NCBI GenBank assembly: GCA_027946365.1
Contig: JAPEUQ010000009.1
Coordinates: 992,001-1,056,000, forward strand
Reading direction: 5' to 3'
Length of the DNA stretch: 64,000 bases
Origin: Kalmusia sp. IMI 367209
Taxonomy: Eukaryota; Ascomycota; Dothideomycetes; Pleosporales; Didymosphaeriaceae
In this document: positions 10,230 to 20,674 of the stretch, piece by piece
Numbering within the stretch: position 1 is the first letter of the stretch
Layout of the letters: each line of letters begins with the position of its first letter
Made by a program: the position numbers and the translations under genes
The notes under the pieces: model-generated
Told to the model about the DNA's origin: nothing
Database searches by the model: none
Seen by the model: the letters and a program-made list of their open reading frames with translations, nothing else

Positions 10230-11178
10230 ATGCTGCATCTTCTTGTGCTGGCTATTGCGCCCGCGCTCGTCGCATGCGGCATTGCTGAATGGCAGCAGCC
10301 GTTGCCGAAGTCTCCGGGCGCAGCAAATTGCGGGAGAGGACGCAAGAGGGTTCACATCGGCAGCACGTTCACATTCCACGTAAGTTGCACGACTCAAAGA
10401 AAGGTGCACGTATTGATTGGAGCAGATGAATGGAGACTGGCGATACTACTTCTCTGATTATTTCCCTTCTGATTGGCATTGCGACCGAGGAGAACTTACA
10501 CCACTACACCTTAATGTTTTAGACGACATCACTAACCGGATTGCTCCGATTAAGTCTGACCCTTTCTCCAAAGGCAAGTCCAAAGTGAAGCCCACGAATC
10601 AACAATCTTCATTGATGATTACCATTCCCATGGACACCGAAGCCGAAGGACCCTTGGTTTTAGAACCGGAGCCGGGATGGAAGTTGTTCCACCACATGGA
10701 TACGAGTATCGACATTCTTTGGACGGACACGAAGCAGCCCGGACGAAGGGTGAATGTCACGTCGGTCAACATCGAGCATGGGGCTACTCTTAGCGCGAAT
10801 ACAGCACTAGTGAACCTTGCACTGCACACCCCGTTCATCAGGCTACCTTCTGATGTTTACAATCTTCTTGCAGATATCGCTAAGCCTGAACCATTCAACA
10901 TGGGTCGCGGTATGGAGTCTGTGGATCTAGTGAGCTGTAACTCAACTGCAACCTACCCAAACGTGCTCCTCGATTTTGAAGGAGGTGCGCAGCAGCTCGT
11001 CATCAAGCCACAGCAGTATGTTCTGAAAGTCAGCCAGGACTTAGGCGGACCGTTTGCTGGAAAGTGCGTGCTCCTAGCGAAAAGTGGCGGAGGAGAACTA
11101 GAAATGGGGTACGCGGCATTGAGGGGCAGAACAGTATGGTTTGACTGGGCCAATGCGAGGACGGGTTTCCAATTTTGA
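10230..11178 (+). CDS. Small secreted protein resembling a pepsin-type C-terminal lobe, no catalytic Asp
   Basis: Two exons (10230-10379, 10426-11178) with a 46-nt intron (GTAAGT...GCAG) give 300 aa. The first exon encodes a signal peptide (MLHLLVLAIAPALVACGIA). The second half is laid out like the C-lobe of an A1 aspartic protease: TPFIRLPSDVYNLLADI where active enzymes have D-T-G/S followed by the flap, then VSCNSTATYPNVLLDFEGG, LVIKPQQYVL, and a final GRTVWFDWANARTGF matching the conserved D-W/R-I-G-F ending. There is no D-T-G triplet and no N-lobe, so proteolysis is not expected. It may be a secreted non-enzymatic relative of pepsin-like proteins. The assignment rests on pattern only. Confidence 0.5.
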
Positions 11179-12169
11179 AAGAGATATTTAGTTGAAGGAA
11201 TATCTGGAGTTGGACAGAGATACCCAGGAGTTTCTGTACATGATCCTTGACATATTATAATACCAGTGAGACTATGGGTGGAGACTAAGTTGCAGTGGAC
11301 ATGACGCGACAGGAAATCGCGTATTCACGTGCAATGTGCCCGAAGGCAGTTAGTGTGCCAAGCTTTACAATTCCTTTCCGCTTCTCCAATCGTCCAGCTC
11401 CCACTCAATATCAGTTATTATCGCCATGCTATGCATATCATCACACTCAACAGTCCATACCGTGGGCATTCTGTGGTCATTTAGCCTTCGCTAGCGTTGC
11501 AGGTGCATCTGCAGAAAAGACGCCAGAAACAGCCAAGTCACCTTCATACAGTATCAACATCGCATCAGAGTTATCACAGGATGTCTTCCAATTGCCCGTG
11601 CTACATCAATCATCACTGTTATATGTATACGCGTAATTGCCAAGTTTTGTCGCGCCGCTAGTCTGCGCCAACTTTGCATCTCCCTGCGGCGTGCTTCTTG
11701 ATTGCGATACTTGGAAGTTTCATATGCGCCAATTTTCACGCCCGACAATGAGGCTGTGTTCATGGCGAGCGGATGGAATCATAGGCAGAGGGCTCACCAT
11801 CAAGAAACTAACCCCTTACCAAGGCTAGGCACATTTCGCACCCGTCAGTCGTCTATTGCCCACTGGTCCTTGGTAGTCTTGGCCCAAGGTCCGCTCCGCT
11901 ATAGCTGCATGCCGCTGGCGCACAGCCGCTTGGCATTCCGACAACACCAGACTCCTAGGGACGGTTGGCATTTCTTGCGGGATCCACATACAAGAGCAAG
12001 AAGACCAAGAAAATAGCCTACTCGTTGCTGATTCAAATACCCGCCATGTCCCGTGCCATTATCTTGTCGATGCTTCCAGTCTGAGTTGCCCTACTTTTTC
12101 CTCGTCCACATTTATCAGTCACTCGTTATTCTGGTTTTTTATTGCCTTTAATTTGTCCTTTCTTTAGCT
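11179..12169. other. Intergenic, no gene seen
   Basis: About 1 kb between the secreted protein gene and the GH72 gene. Open frames are short and unlike proteins. A pyrimidine-rich stretch precedes the GH72 ATG, common in fungal 5' leaders. Confidence 0.45.
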
Positions 12170-13585
12170 ATGAAGTCCCTTACTGCACTTTCTATATTTG
12201 GCGCTGCAATTGCGCCTGCATTTGCTGGAATCGTACCTCGACAGAGCAAGGGCAATCTTACACCTGTCACAGTTCGTGGAAACGCATTCTACGCTGGGGA
12301 TGAACGCTTCTACATGCGAGGAGTCGCTTATCAACCAGGTGAGTACTCCGGGTGCCGATAATGTTCTGCGACTGACCTTGCAGGTGGTGCCTCCGATGCC
12401 AAAGACCCTCTCCTAGATCTTGACAACTTGAAGCGGGACATAGAAAACTTCAAGGATCTCGGTATTAACACTATACGCATATACACAATTGATAATTCCG
12501 AGAACCATGATGAAGGAATGGCCCTACTAGACGAGGCAGGGATCTATCTCGCACTCGACGCGAACACGCCCAAGTACTCTCTCAACCGCGAGACTAATGC
12601 AACCCTTTACCGCTCATATAATGACGTCTATCTACAATCGGTATTCGCAACGATCGATGCATTTGCGGACTACAACAACCTTCTCCTCTTCTTCTCTGGC
12701 AACGAAGTCATCAACGACGTCAACAACACCAATGCTGCCCCTTATATCAAAGCCGTCACGCGCGACATGAAGCAGTACATCTCCAATCGTCACGCACGTA
12801 AGATCCCCGTCGGCTATTCCGCTGCCGATGTAGCGGAGGTCATCGAGCAGCAGGCTCTTTACTTCGACTGCGGCACCGACGACGAACGCGCAGACTTCTT
12901 CGCCTTCAACGACTACTCGTGGTGCGACTTCAAAGACAAACTGCAAACATTTGAAGGCGCAGGCTGGGACAAGAAGGTCGAGACATACAAGAACTTTCCA
13001 AGACCCATCTTCCTCTCCGAGCACGGTTGCATCGAGCCCAACCGCCAGTGGGGTGAAGTCGCCGCTCTCTTCTCCACTAAAATGACTGGTGTATACTCCG
13101 GCGGCCTCGCATACGAATACACCGTCGAACCTAACAAATACGGCATCGTTGATATTGTGGACGGCGAGATCGAACCGAACGAGGACTTTGAGCAGCTCAA
13201 GAAGGCGTACGCGAATGTCACAAACCCTACGGGTAACGGTGGAGCCAGGACCCAGGAAGGCGAAGCTTCAGAGTGCCCACCTACCGATGAGAACTGGTCG
13301 ATTACTTCGACTGGGCTACTTGCTATGCCCGAAGGTGCTAAAGAATACATGGACAATGGTGCTGGTGAGGGCCCGGGCCTTGAGGGTGAAGGTTCGCATT
13401 GGGCGGGTGAGGCGAGCACGGCGACTGCGACGCCGGGATCTGGTCAGCCTACACGCACACCCTCGGCTGGAGCGTCGGCTTCGGGAGGTGCTGAGGGCGC
13501 GGGTGTGCCTGCTGCAGAGGTGCCGCTGAGGTTCGTAGGCTTGGCCATGGCTAGCGTTGTGTTTGGTGCTGTGTTGGTGGTGTGA
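12170..13585 (+). CDS. GH72 1,3-beta-glucanosyltransferase, GPI-anchored (Gas/Gel family)
   Basis: Exons 12170-12338 and 12384-13585 (45-nt intron) encode 456 aa. The enzyme cuts and rejoins beta-1,3-glucan chains in the cell wall. A signal peptide (about 1-19) precedes the GH72 domain: FYMRGVAYQPGGASDAKDPL at the substrate cleft, the acid/base Glu164 in SGNEV and the nucleophile Glu269 in LSEHGC. The C-terminal cysteine-rich CBM43 module of the long Gas proteins is absent. Instead there is a Ser/Thr/Gly/Ala-rich stalk (about 365-435) and a hydrophobic tail ending FVGLAMASVVFGAVLVV, the pattern of a GPI attachment signal. This is the short Gel-type architecture. Start codon, signal peptide and intron phase all agree. 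Confidence 0.93.
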
Positions 13586-14502
13586 TTGGGTGCAGTGGAT
13601 GTCGCAGGCAGCTGTTGAGGCTTTCGGGTGCCTTCTCCTTCATATATGTTTTCTCTAAATCGTACACCTTTCATTTATTAATCATACTAAAGACTCACAT
13701 GTAGAGAATTTGTGATACTTTTCTATAATGGGTCCTTGTAAATAACTAGTCCACGTGTTTCCAGTCTACAAGACTCAAAATGTGTGAGCAGAACCTGACA
13801 CAGCGAAACCTTACGTATGTTTGCCCAGTGTGTACAATACAAGCACGATGATCTAACGAGTTTGAGGGATCTCAGTAATGTGAGTGCATGTTAAGCAGTT
13901 GCTTCTGCGTCAGTCTTAAGATTGAAGCATCTTTTCTAACATTACATTGAAATTTGTGCTCTAATGCAGTGGATCCTTCCAGCGCGAGGCTCCTAGTATG
14001 AGAAGGTCCCTTTTCTTGGTTTTCCTTCAACATAAATGTACCTTCATTTCGATAGACAATAATCATAACAGACAACAATAGGACAATCCAACGAGTTCTC
14101 TGGAGGTATGCATCTAAGATTAGCCTAGCGATGTCCTAATAAGGTTAGCAATAGCCCCACACGGCGGAACCCGAGGAAGATGGATGAAGAGCACCACGCC
14201 AGAGACAACGCGTCGTACGAAACAAGGAACATCCCTTCCTGAGGCTACCTACCTAAGTATTTAAGCGTGCAAAAATTTCATCGCATGTACTCTGGTTCAG
14301 ATGCGGGCCTGAGGCTGAGCACTAAACGATATCAGGCAACCACCTGTGGGGTACAGTACGAAGACAGAAGCTTGAGGATGAATTGTGAGTTGGATTACTC
14401 TAGGAAACATAGCGCGAAATTGGAAAAGTCCAACAAGTTCCATCCTCTGACTGTACCGTCTTATCTTTTACGGCCTCGCCAGCAGAACAACTCATCTTCG
14501 AA
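13586..14502. other. Intergenic, no gene seen
   Basis: 3' region of the GH72 gene and promoter of the F-box/ankyrin gene. AT-rich in parts; no supported coding region. Confidence 0.45.
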
Positions 14503-16258
14503 ATGAGTATCCTACAGCTACCTATTGAGTTATTCCGGCAGATCATCGATGAGGTGGCCTTCCCATATGGCAGCAACTCGAGAAAGGGCCCTGGGAGAAT
14601 CCAGAGCCCTGATATTATTAACCTTGTGCTTGCCCATTGTATGAGTTTCTCCAAATTATACTTCCAATGCCGTATCTAATAAAGTAGCTGCATTTGCGAA
14701 CGAAATATCCACACTACTCGAGGAAAGCAACTTCCTTGCAGAGGACGATGAACACCTTCCACCAGGCTTTTTCCAGCATCCCAACAAGACGCTGTTCTTG
14801 GCAAGATTTGTTTTGACGCGACCGTATGAGTACCGCGAAGACAACAAGGTCCTTTTTCCTTGCCTCATCAACAACATTATCGATAGGATAATGGAGCTCG
14901 AGCGCCCACTTGCTGATGTTGAGAAACACCGAGCGCGATTTGTTACAGTGCTCTGCCGGAATGTTAAAGAAGAGTGCCTCACGTGGAAGCGTACTGTCGC
15001 TAAACGGCCGTTCACAGACCATTTACTTGTGGCAGCTGTATATCTGGGAAAATTCGGTCTAGTGAATAGACTTATGCTGCAAAAAAGCGATCCGTTAGAC
15101 ATTCACAGCGAATATTGGGGACATCTCATAAATGCAGCAATTCAGATTGAGAACCTTTCACTGATAAAGTGTCTCATACAGCTTGAAACGAAACAGAAAT
15201 CCAATGACAGAGATGCGTCTTTCCAACAGAATACCGACCGAACATCAAAAGCTTTCGACGTCGTAAATCTTCTCCTCGAACAAACCAGAAAGCATGAGCG
15301 GGTTGTTGAGTGGCGACACGGAATATCGTTGTGTCTTGCTATAGAGCTTGACAGATTTGATGTAGCAAACAAGTTAATCAACACCTATTACGGTCACATC
15401 AGACGCAGCGTTCAGGAAGAGCCCCTTTTCAAGGCGCTGTGTATGGCCGACGACAAGGGGCTCCGGGGATTAGTACGACTCATTCTAAGAAAAGAACGAT
15501 ATTTCTATCATGCGTCATGGAACGGACGTAAGCATGAGCTTGCATCTAAGCGCGATAAGCTGATACACGTAGCTTGCAAGGAAGGCTTGGAAACAGTGCT
15601 CAGTTGTCTGCTGGAGCCGCACTTCGAGTCGGAAATATCAAAGGGATTCGACTATGTGGTCACCGCTACGATTGCCGGTCGGATTGGGATCATCCATGTG
15701 CTCTGGGACACTAATTTTCTTTCCGAGATTCTTCCTTTAGAGATTGAGGAGTCGTTGAAGATTCTCACCGAGGCGGCTCCTCGTCCTCAGTCTACAGAAA
15801 TAGTATTCTTCCTATTGGAATACAAGGTAATCAAACTATCCCGACTCCATCCTGTTCGAAGCGAAGCCAACTTCCAACTTGTGCATTGCATTACGGGAGC
15901 TGCACAACGCGGCAACATTGGATTCCTCAAGGCGGTTGCTCACTACGGAATCCCTTTGGATGACGAGGAATACTACGCTTATGTAGATTGTCCATTGCCT
16001 ATAATCGCAGCGAAAGCATTCCGCCAAACAGATACCGTGGAAACGCTTTTAAGCCTAGGAGTCACGGATGCAGATCCCATGAAATCGATGCTTGCTGATC
16101 AGTTTGAAAATGGACACTATCCAACTGATGCGCCACCATTCGATGGTATAGGTCCTGTTGAAGTGGAAGTCTGGCGATCGCAAGGAATACAGTCAGCCTC
16201 CCGACTTCCAAGACCTATACTGAATGATTCTGTAGAGGAGGAAGATTACGATTGGTGA
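14503..16258 (+). CDS. F-box-like / ankyrin-repeat protein
   Basis: Exons 14503-14638 and 14685-16258 (46-nt intron, GTATGA...AAAG) encode 569 aa. The N-terminus ILQLPIELFRQIIDEV (residues 3-18) is an F-box-type helix, as in adaptors of SCF ubiquitin ligases. The rest is a series of diverged ankyrin-like helical pairs, for example HLLVAAVYLGKFGLVNRLM, HGISLCLAIELDRFDVANKL, KLIHVACKEGLETVLSCLLE and HCITGAAQRGNIGFLKAVAHYG. The layout F-box then ANK is common in large, fast-changing fungal families that present targets for ubiquitination. The target is unknown. The repeats are too diverged for me to give firm boundaries. Confidence 0.72.
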
Positions 16259-16473
16259 TGTAAGAAGTTGCTGGATACAAATTGTCTCGAACTTGATGGG
16301 TTACTGGTCAGCATTCAAGGAAGTTGAAGCACTAAGCGGGATATCTCTGCGGGAAATCTGCGGTTTCGAATAATATCCTGAGCCAACGCGCTCGTGAGCA
16401 TAATAGACAATTTTATACATTTATGTCCGAGGAGTATTTGGGTGAGATCTAATTATAGGCAGTTTTATAGGTT

Positions 16474-16782
16474 TTATAAGCAATCGCATTCATGCCATGT
16501 GTGAGCGTTGCAAACGACCATAAAAACCGATGGCGGCACCTCGAACATATAGCCCTTGTTGCAGTGGTTGATGCCATCTCCTGTCTAATCGTAGAATGTC
16601 AACCACGAAGCAAGAACTGCAGATTTCGTAGCAGAGATCATCGCTACTCTGCTAGCGGGTCTGTGTGAGGGGTTAAAAATCTTAATACCGCTGAAGGTAG
16701 ACTTTGTTGACTCTGTAATGGGATCATGAATGATCGTAAGCAATGTCCAGAAGTTCAGGATGAACCACGCAAGTTCTAGCAT
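16474..16782 (-). pseudogene. Possible decayed coding fragment with an in-frame stop
   Basis: One frame reads a hydrophobic stretch (MLELAWFILNFWTLLTIIHD) and runs to LASWLTFYD, then a TAG (16585-16587). It continues in the same frame with TGDGINHCNKGYMFEVPPSV and a second stop at 16474-16476. The composition on both sides of the stop looks protein-like, as in a membrane or secreted protein. I do not recognise a family. It may be chance. Confidence 0.25.
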
Positions 16783-17014
16783 GTTTCCAAGGGATGATGA
16801 TGCTTAGGACGTGAACGTCCAATAAGAGGGGGTTCGAAATCGATTAGCGCTGTGGAACGATTCGGCAGCCAAATCGCCGAGCGGGTCGGAACTAACAACC
16901 CAGCGAAAACTTTTCTCGTCTCCTGATTGTAATAAAGGGACAGAGGGCTGCGACACCCGTTCTGCAAGTTAATATATTCACAACGGCAAAAATTTCTCAT
17001 CCAACAGGCGATAA
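16783..17014. other. 5' flank of tRNA-Lys
   Basis: Short unannotated stretch between the possible relic and the tRNA gene. No gene seen. Confidence 0.4.
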
Positions 17015-17120
17015 GCCCGGCTAGCTCAATCGGTAGAGCGTGAGACTCTTAAGTATTCACGGTCTAACAACTCGATGACTTGGTATCTCAAGGTTGTGGG
17101 TTCGACCCCCACGTCGGGCT
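17015..17120 (+). tRNA. tRNA-Lys (anticodon CUU) with a 33-nt intron
   Basis: The acceptor stem GCCCGGC (17015-17021) pairs with GTCGGGC (17113-17119, one G-U). The A box is TAGCTCAATCGG, the anticodon stem TGAGA/TCTCA, and the T arm GTGGGTTCGACCCCCAC. The loop reads C-T-CTT-A with the anticodon CTT at 17048-17050. An intron of 33 nt (17052-17084) sits one base 3' of the anticodon, the canonical place for tRNA splicing endonuclease. The mature tRNA would be 73 nt before CCA addition. Confidence 0.93.
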
Positions 17121-17122
17121 TC

Positions 17123-17129
17123 TTTTTTT
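17123..17129 (+). terminator. RNA polymerase III terminator
   Basis: A run of seven T directly after the tRNA-Lys 3' end. Confidence 0.85.
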
Positions 17130-18393
17130 CAATAGTGTTTGAATCATATGTGCAGTTTATGTCTCCGCCGACGAAACCAGGTTGGCAAATTCTCTTTTTT
17201 GTTTGGTAAAACCTATGCAAATTGTGATGTCATGGTAGAGGACGATATATTCAAAAATTCGGATGTACTCGATTGGCGCTTTAATAAGAGCCACTAACCG
17301 TTTATCTCTGGTCGGGGCTGGTCAAGGTATGGGAACAGGGCGGGCTGTTGGAAGCAGCATCTGGTGTAGCACCCACTGACCCCCAACAGCGCTCTGCAAG
17401 ATTGTCCTGCTTAGGTCTGAAACTCCTCTTTGCAGCATCCACGTGAAGATCCTAAGATCTAGATCTTCTAAAGACCTTCTCAGTTATTCGTGCATTCTTC
17501 TGCGTTATGCATTCACGGTAGGTGGGTGAACAAATGAGAGAGACAACCTATTACTGATCTTCGGCGTGTCACCTCGAATATTCGAAACGTATCCTGATTG
17601 TCGAGAATTCTATTCGCTGTGTAGCGATCTATTTTATTTCTTCACCTACCATAGGTCGTTGACTTGACCACAGTCCCATTCTCTCCTTCATGAAGTTAAC
17701 TTGTTAAGCGGGGCCATCTTCTCGGCCAGATCTTACCGATTAAAAATTCCCCGCTCAGATTGTCGACTCTTTGCATTATGGCCTTACGAATCCTGAGGCG
17801 CTCATGTGTATCAGCCAAAGCGACAGGGTTATGTAAGATGCCTGCACGTCATCCTTAGTGTCTTCTTTCGTCTTTCGAACACCCCTTCGAATAAACAAGC
17901 TTTCGGCCCACAATTACCCGCCTGAATAGCCTGCACATTTCGATGGTGTAATTCGACATACCGTGCGCCTCCTGCTTTGCGGGGTGCATGAGCGAGCATG
18001 TGGGGTACAGATGAAACAGTTATGAGACTGGCAGCAGCCAGTCGCACCTCGTCGGCCTTCTCACAACGAACCTCAAAGGTGGAGAACTAGCAATCCAACG
18101 CTGTGTTACAGTGGTGTTGATGCCTTTCTTGCGTCGCCCTAATGATACCATGACAGAGCTGTCAGCAATCTTGTTGCTCTTTATGTGCGCAGATGAAGTC
18201 TGAGCACGGCGCCAGGAGCTGGTCTCGACCCTTTCGATGCGTGATTGTGGAAAATACTCTTTGCCTCAAGATTCTTAGTTCACTGTTGGCGGGCCAGCAT
18301 GTGTCCTTTCAAATCTTCCCTTTGAAAACTCGTTACCTATTGTAACAGTCGCTCGTTTGATTTTTTATTGGAAAATATAAACCATAAAAGAAG
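17130..18393. other. Intergenic, no gene seen
   Basis: About 1.26 kb between tRNA-Lys and the rhodopsin-like gene. Frames on both strands are short with frequent stops. No repeat or RNA gene recognised. Confidence 0.45.
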
Positions 18394-19683
18394 ATGTACG
18401 ATTTTCAACCCATACCGACGCCTACGGCGAGCCCTACCGACAAGACTGGAGGCGGCTTTGGGCAGATGGCAGGCCCACCTTCGATGAACGGCACGAACCC
18501 AAACTTCAATCCCAATCTTTTTCGCAACAACTCGGGCAACACGAACCAGGCGCCAGTATTACTCGGAGTTGGAGGATCACTATTATTCATATCGATCTGC
18601 CTGCTCGTCGCTCGGCTTTGGTCCCGCACTCGGCCGACATATAGACTGAAGCTGGACGACTGGACAGTCTTTGGAGCTACAGTACGCCTTTTATCTATTA
18701 TGCGCCTACACGCTAACGACAATTCATAGATCCTCGCAATAATCCAGTACTTCATCATAGCTGCTTCTGTATTCAATGGCCTCGGACGTCGCACTCGGTT
18801 CGTACCTGCCGCACAACGCTCCTCTGCAATGCGCCTTCTCTTCATTTCCCAGCTCTTCTGGTACTGGTCTATGACGCTGGTCAAGCTCTCTGTTGCAATC
18901 CTTCTACTTCGCCTCAAGCATACACGACCCTGGCGATTCTTCCTCTATTTCATCATGGGTGTTACCATCTCGGCAGCCATTGTACAGACTTGCTTCCAAT
19001 TCCTACAGTGTCGACCATTCTCCGTCTTTTGGGACCCACGCGTCTTCAAGGGGGTGCAGTGCTTCCGTCGATCTATCATCAATGGGAATATCATCGTGTT
19101 TAGCAGCATCCAAGTGGGACTGGACTTGATCTTCAGCTTCATCCCGATCACATTCATAAGGAAGCTGAAACGACCGCGGCGCGAGAAGATCTTCATGTGC
19201 GTGCTGATGTGCTTCGGGCTGTTTGCCTCATGCGCAGCCGTAATACGCACGCTCACTCTGCAAGATTATTACACTAGCCGTGACCTTTTCCGTACCAATG
19301 TCACGATTGCGTTGTGGGCGGTTCTAGAACAGCAGCTTGCGCTTATTGGGGCCACAATGCCGACATTGAAGTCGTTCATGGAGAGATCGCTTGTGAAGAT
19401 TGGACTGTGGTTCTATGATGCGAAGAGCGAGGAACACGTGAGAGGAGAGCTGATCAAGCTGGGCTTGCTTGGAAAAGAAGAGACGTTAGTCAGAAACGAG
19501 AGTGAGATAGTAGGCAGAAGACCAAGTGCGATGAGTGCGGGTGAGCGCAAGGTGGGCAGCGTGCAGAGTAATAAGACAAAGACGCGTGATCAGTGGGGGG
19601 ATACCAATCTTGATCCTGGTGAGAAAGAAATGAGTTTCGAAGAAATGGTCGCCAAGTCAGCTAAGGAGAAAGAATTCGTATGA
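18394..19683 (+). CDS. Fungal rhodopsin-like seven-helix membrane protein (Pth11-related fold)
   Basis: Exons 18394-18681 and 18730-19683 (48-nt intron) encode 413 aa. After a polar, Pro/Asn-rich N-terminus of about 50 residues come seven hydrophobic segments, from APVLLGVGGSLLFISICLLV to IALWAVLEQQLALIGATMPT. The family's marks are present: LKLDDWTVFGA after helix 1, LFWYWSMTLVKLSVAILLLR, a pair of Cys in the loops (FLQCRPFSVFWD and QCF), and the ALWAVLEQQLALI helix with the trailing MPTLKSF. There is no CFEM domain. Such proteins are orphan plasma-membrane receptors or sensors; Pth11 itself controls surface sensing in plant pathogens. The cytosolic tail is basic and acidic with Ser/Thr sites. 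Ligand unknown. Confidence 0.82.
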
Positions 19684-20029
19684 TTGTGAACTGTACGCAC
19701 AACCTCAACCGACCATAGCGCTACAGTGCAAACCGAAGCGCCAATGAAGAAGGCTGTAGGACGGTCTACTAAGCAGAGAGTGTGCGCAGAAGTATCAAAA
19801 GTAAGAGGCGGATGTTCTAGCATGGTGATCACGAGGCCAGAGTCATGACGGAGTCAAGTAGGAACGTGGATGTAGAATTTGAGAGCAGGCGTTTAAGAGT
19901 GAGCAATGCATTACTATGGGGTTCGATATTAGCACAAGTATAACAACAAATAGGTGCTATCGAGTTTTTTTGACAGGTGATTAGTTTGTAGGCTGGAGAT
20001 TAAAAAGAGGTTTGGCTGTTCAAATTAAA
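19684..20029. other. Intergenic, 3' of the rhodopsin-like gene
   Basis: No gene seen. Confidence 0.4.
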
Positions 20030-20401
20030 TCAGGGACCTTGGGATTGAATAGGTGTGTGAAGTATGCGCTTCCGTAAAGGGCTGTCATCATATTCCTTCG
20101 TCGCGAGACCATTTTTTTTTATTATTCCTTCAGAGTGCTGCCACCGCATTCGTATATACTTATGATTAGAGATCCTTGCACTTGCAGTTTTATCAACGAC
20201 GTCCATCGTCCATTCACCAATAATCCCATGCTCAATCGTGACCCTGAAATTCCTCCAAGATCTCGGAGGGTCATAAGGACGGTCACTGTGCCAAAATGCG
20301 CTACTACCAATCCTGAGTTGCTTATATATCTGCGAACCAGTTGGCAAAGAGTAGCACCGCCCTGTGCGAAAACACCACTCTTCATGTGTATCGCAGTACA
20401 T
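20030..20401 (-). CDS. Hypothetical protein, 123 aa (doubtful)
   Basis: An ATG-started frame that begins MYCDTHEEWCFRTGRCYSLP and is rich in Cys, Trp, Arg and Tyr, without a signal peptide or known domain. It lies tail-to-tail with the rhodopsin-like gene and 0.27 kb beyond the 3' end of the HET gene. It may be an exon of a larger gene, a relic or chance. Confidence 0.25.
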   Translation of the reverse strand: MYCDTHEEWCFRTGRCYSLPTGSQIYKQLRIGSSAFWHSDRPYDPPRSWRNFRVTIEHGIIGEWTMDVVDKTASARISNHKYIRMRWQHSEGIIKKNGLATKEYDDSPLRKRILHTPIQSQGP

Positions 20402-20674
20402 TATGTTAGCAAATCTATGCTACCGTATGCATGGCCAACGGGTCGGCAGATATATGGTGAGGTGTGTTGTCCCATCAGAATACAATGTTAATGCTGTAAT
20501 AACCGGTTTATCTAAGAATGATATACAGGAGCGTGTCCCGCGACCGGACAACTATGTTCATGATTGTACAGTGCGATTAATAATAATGGGGTCGCTTGAA
20601 ATATGTTTCACTAATTAGAACAGTGTAGGCTCAGTCTCGCTATGCAATCTCATTACAGCCAAGTCACCCATTAC
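20402..20674. other. Intergenic, 3' of HET gene
   Basis: Nothing recognised. Confidence 0.4.

Noticed and set aside
12170..13585. CBM43-bearing long Gas protein
   Set aside because: The Cys pattern of CBM43 is missing; the C-terminus is a Ser/Thr/Gly stalk and GPI signal only.
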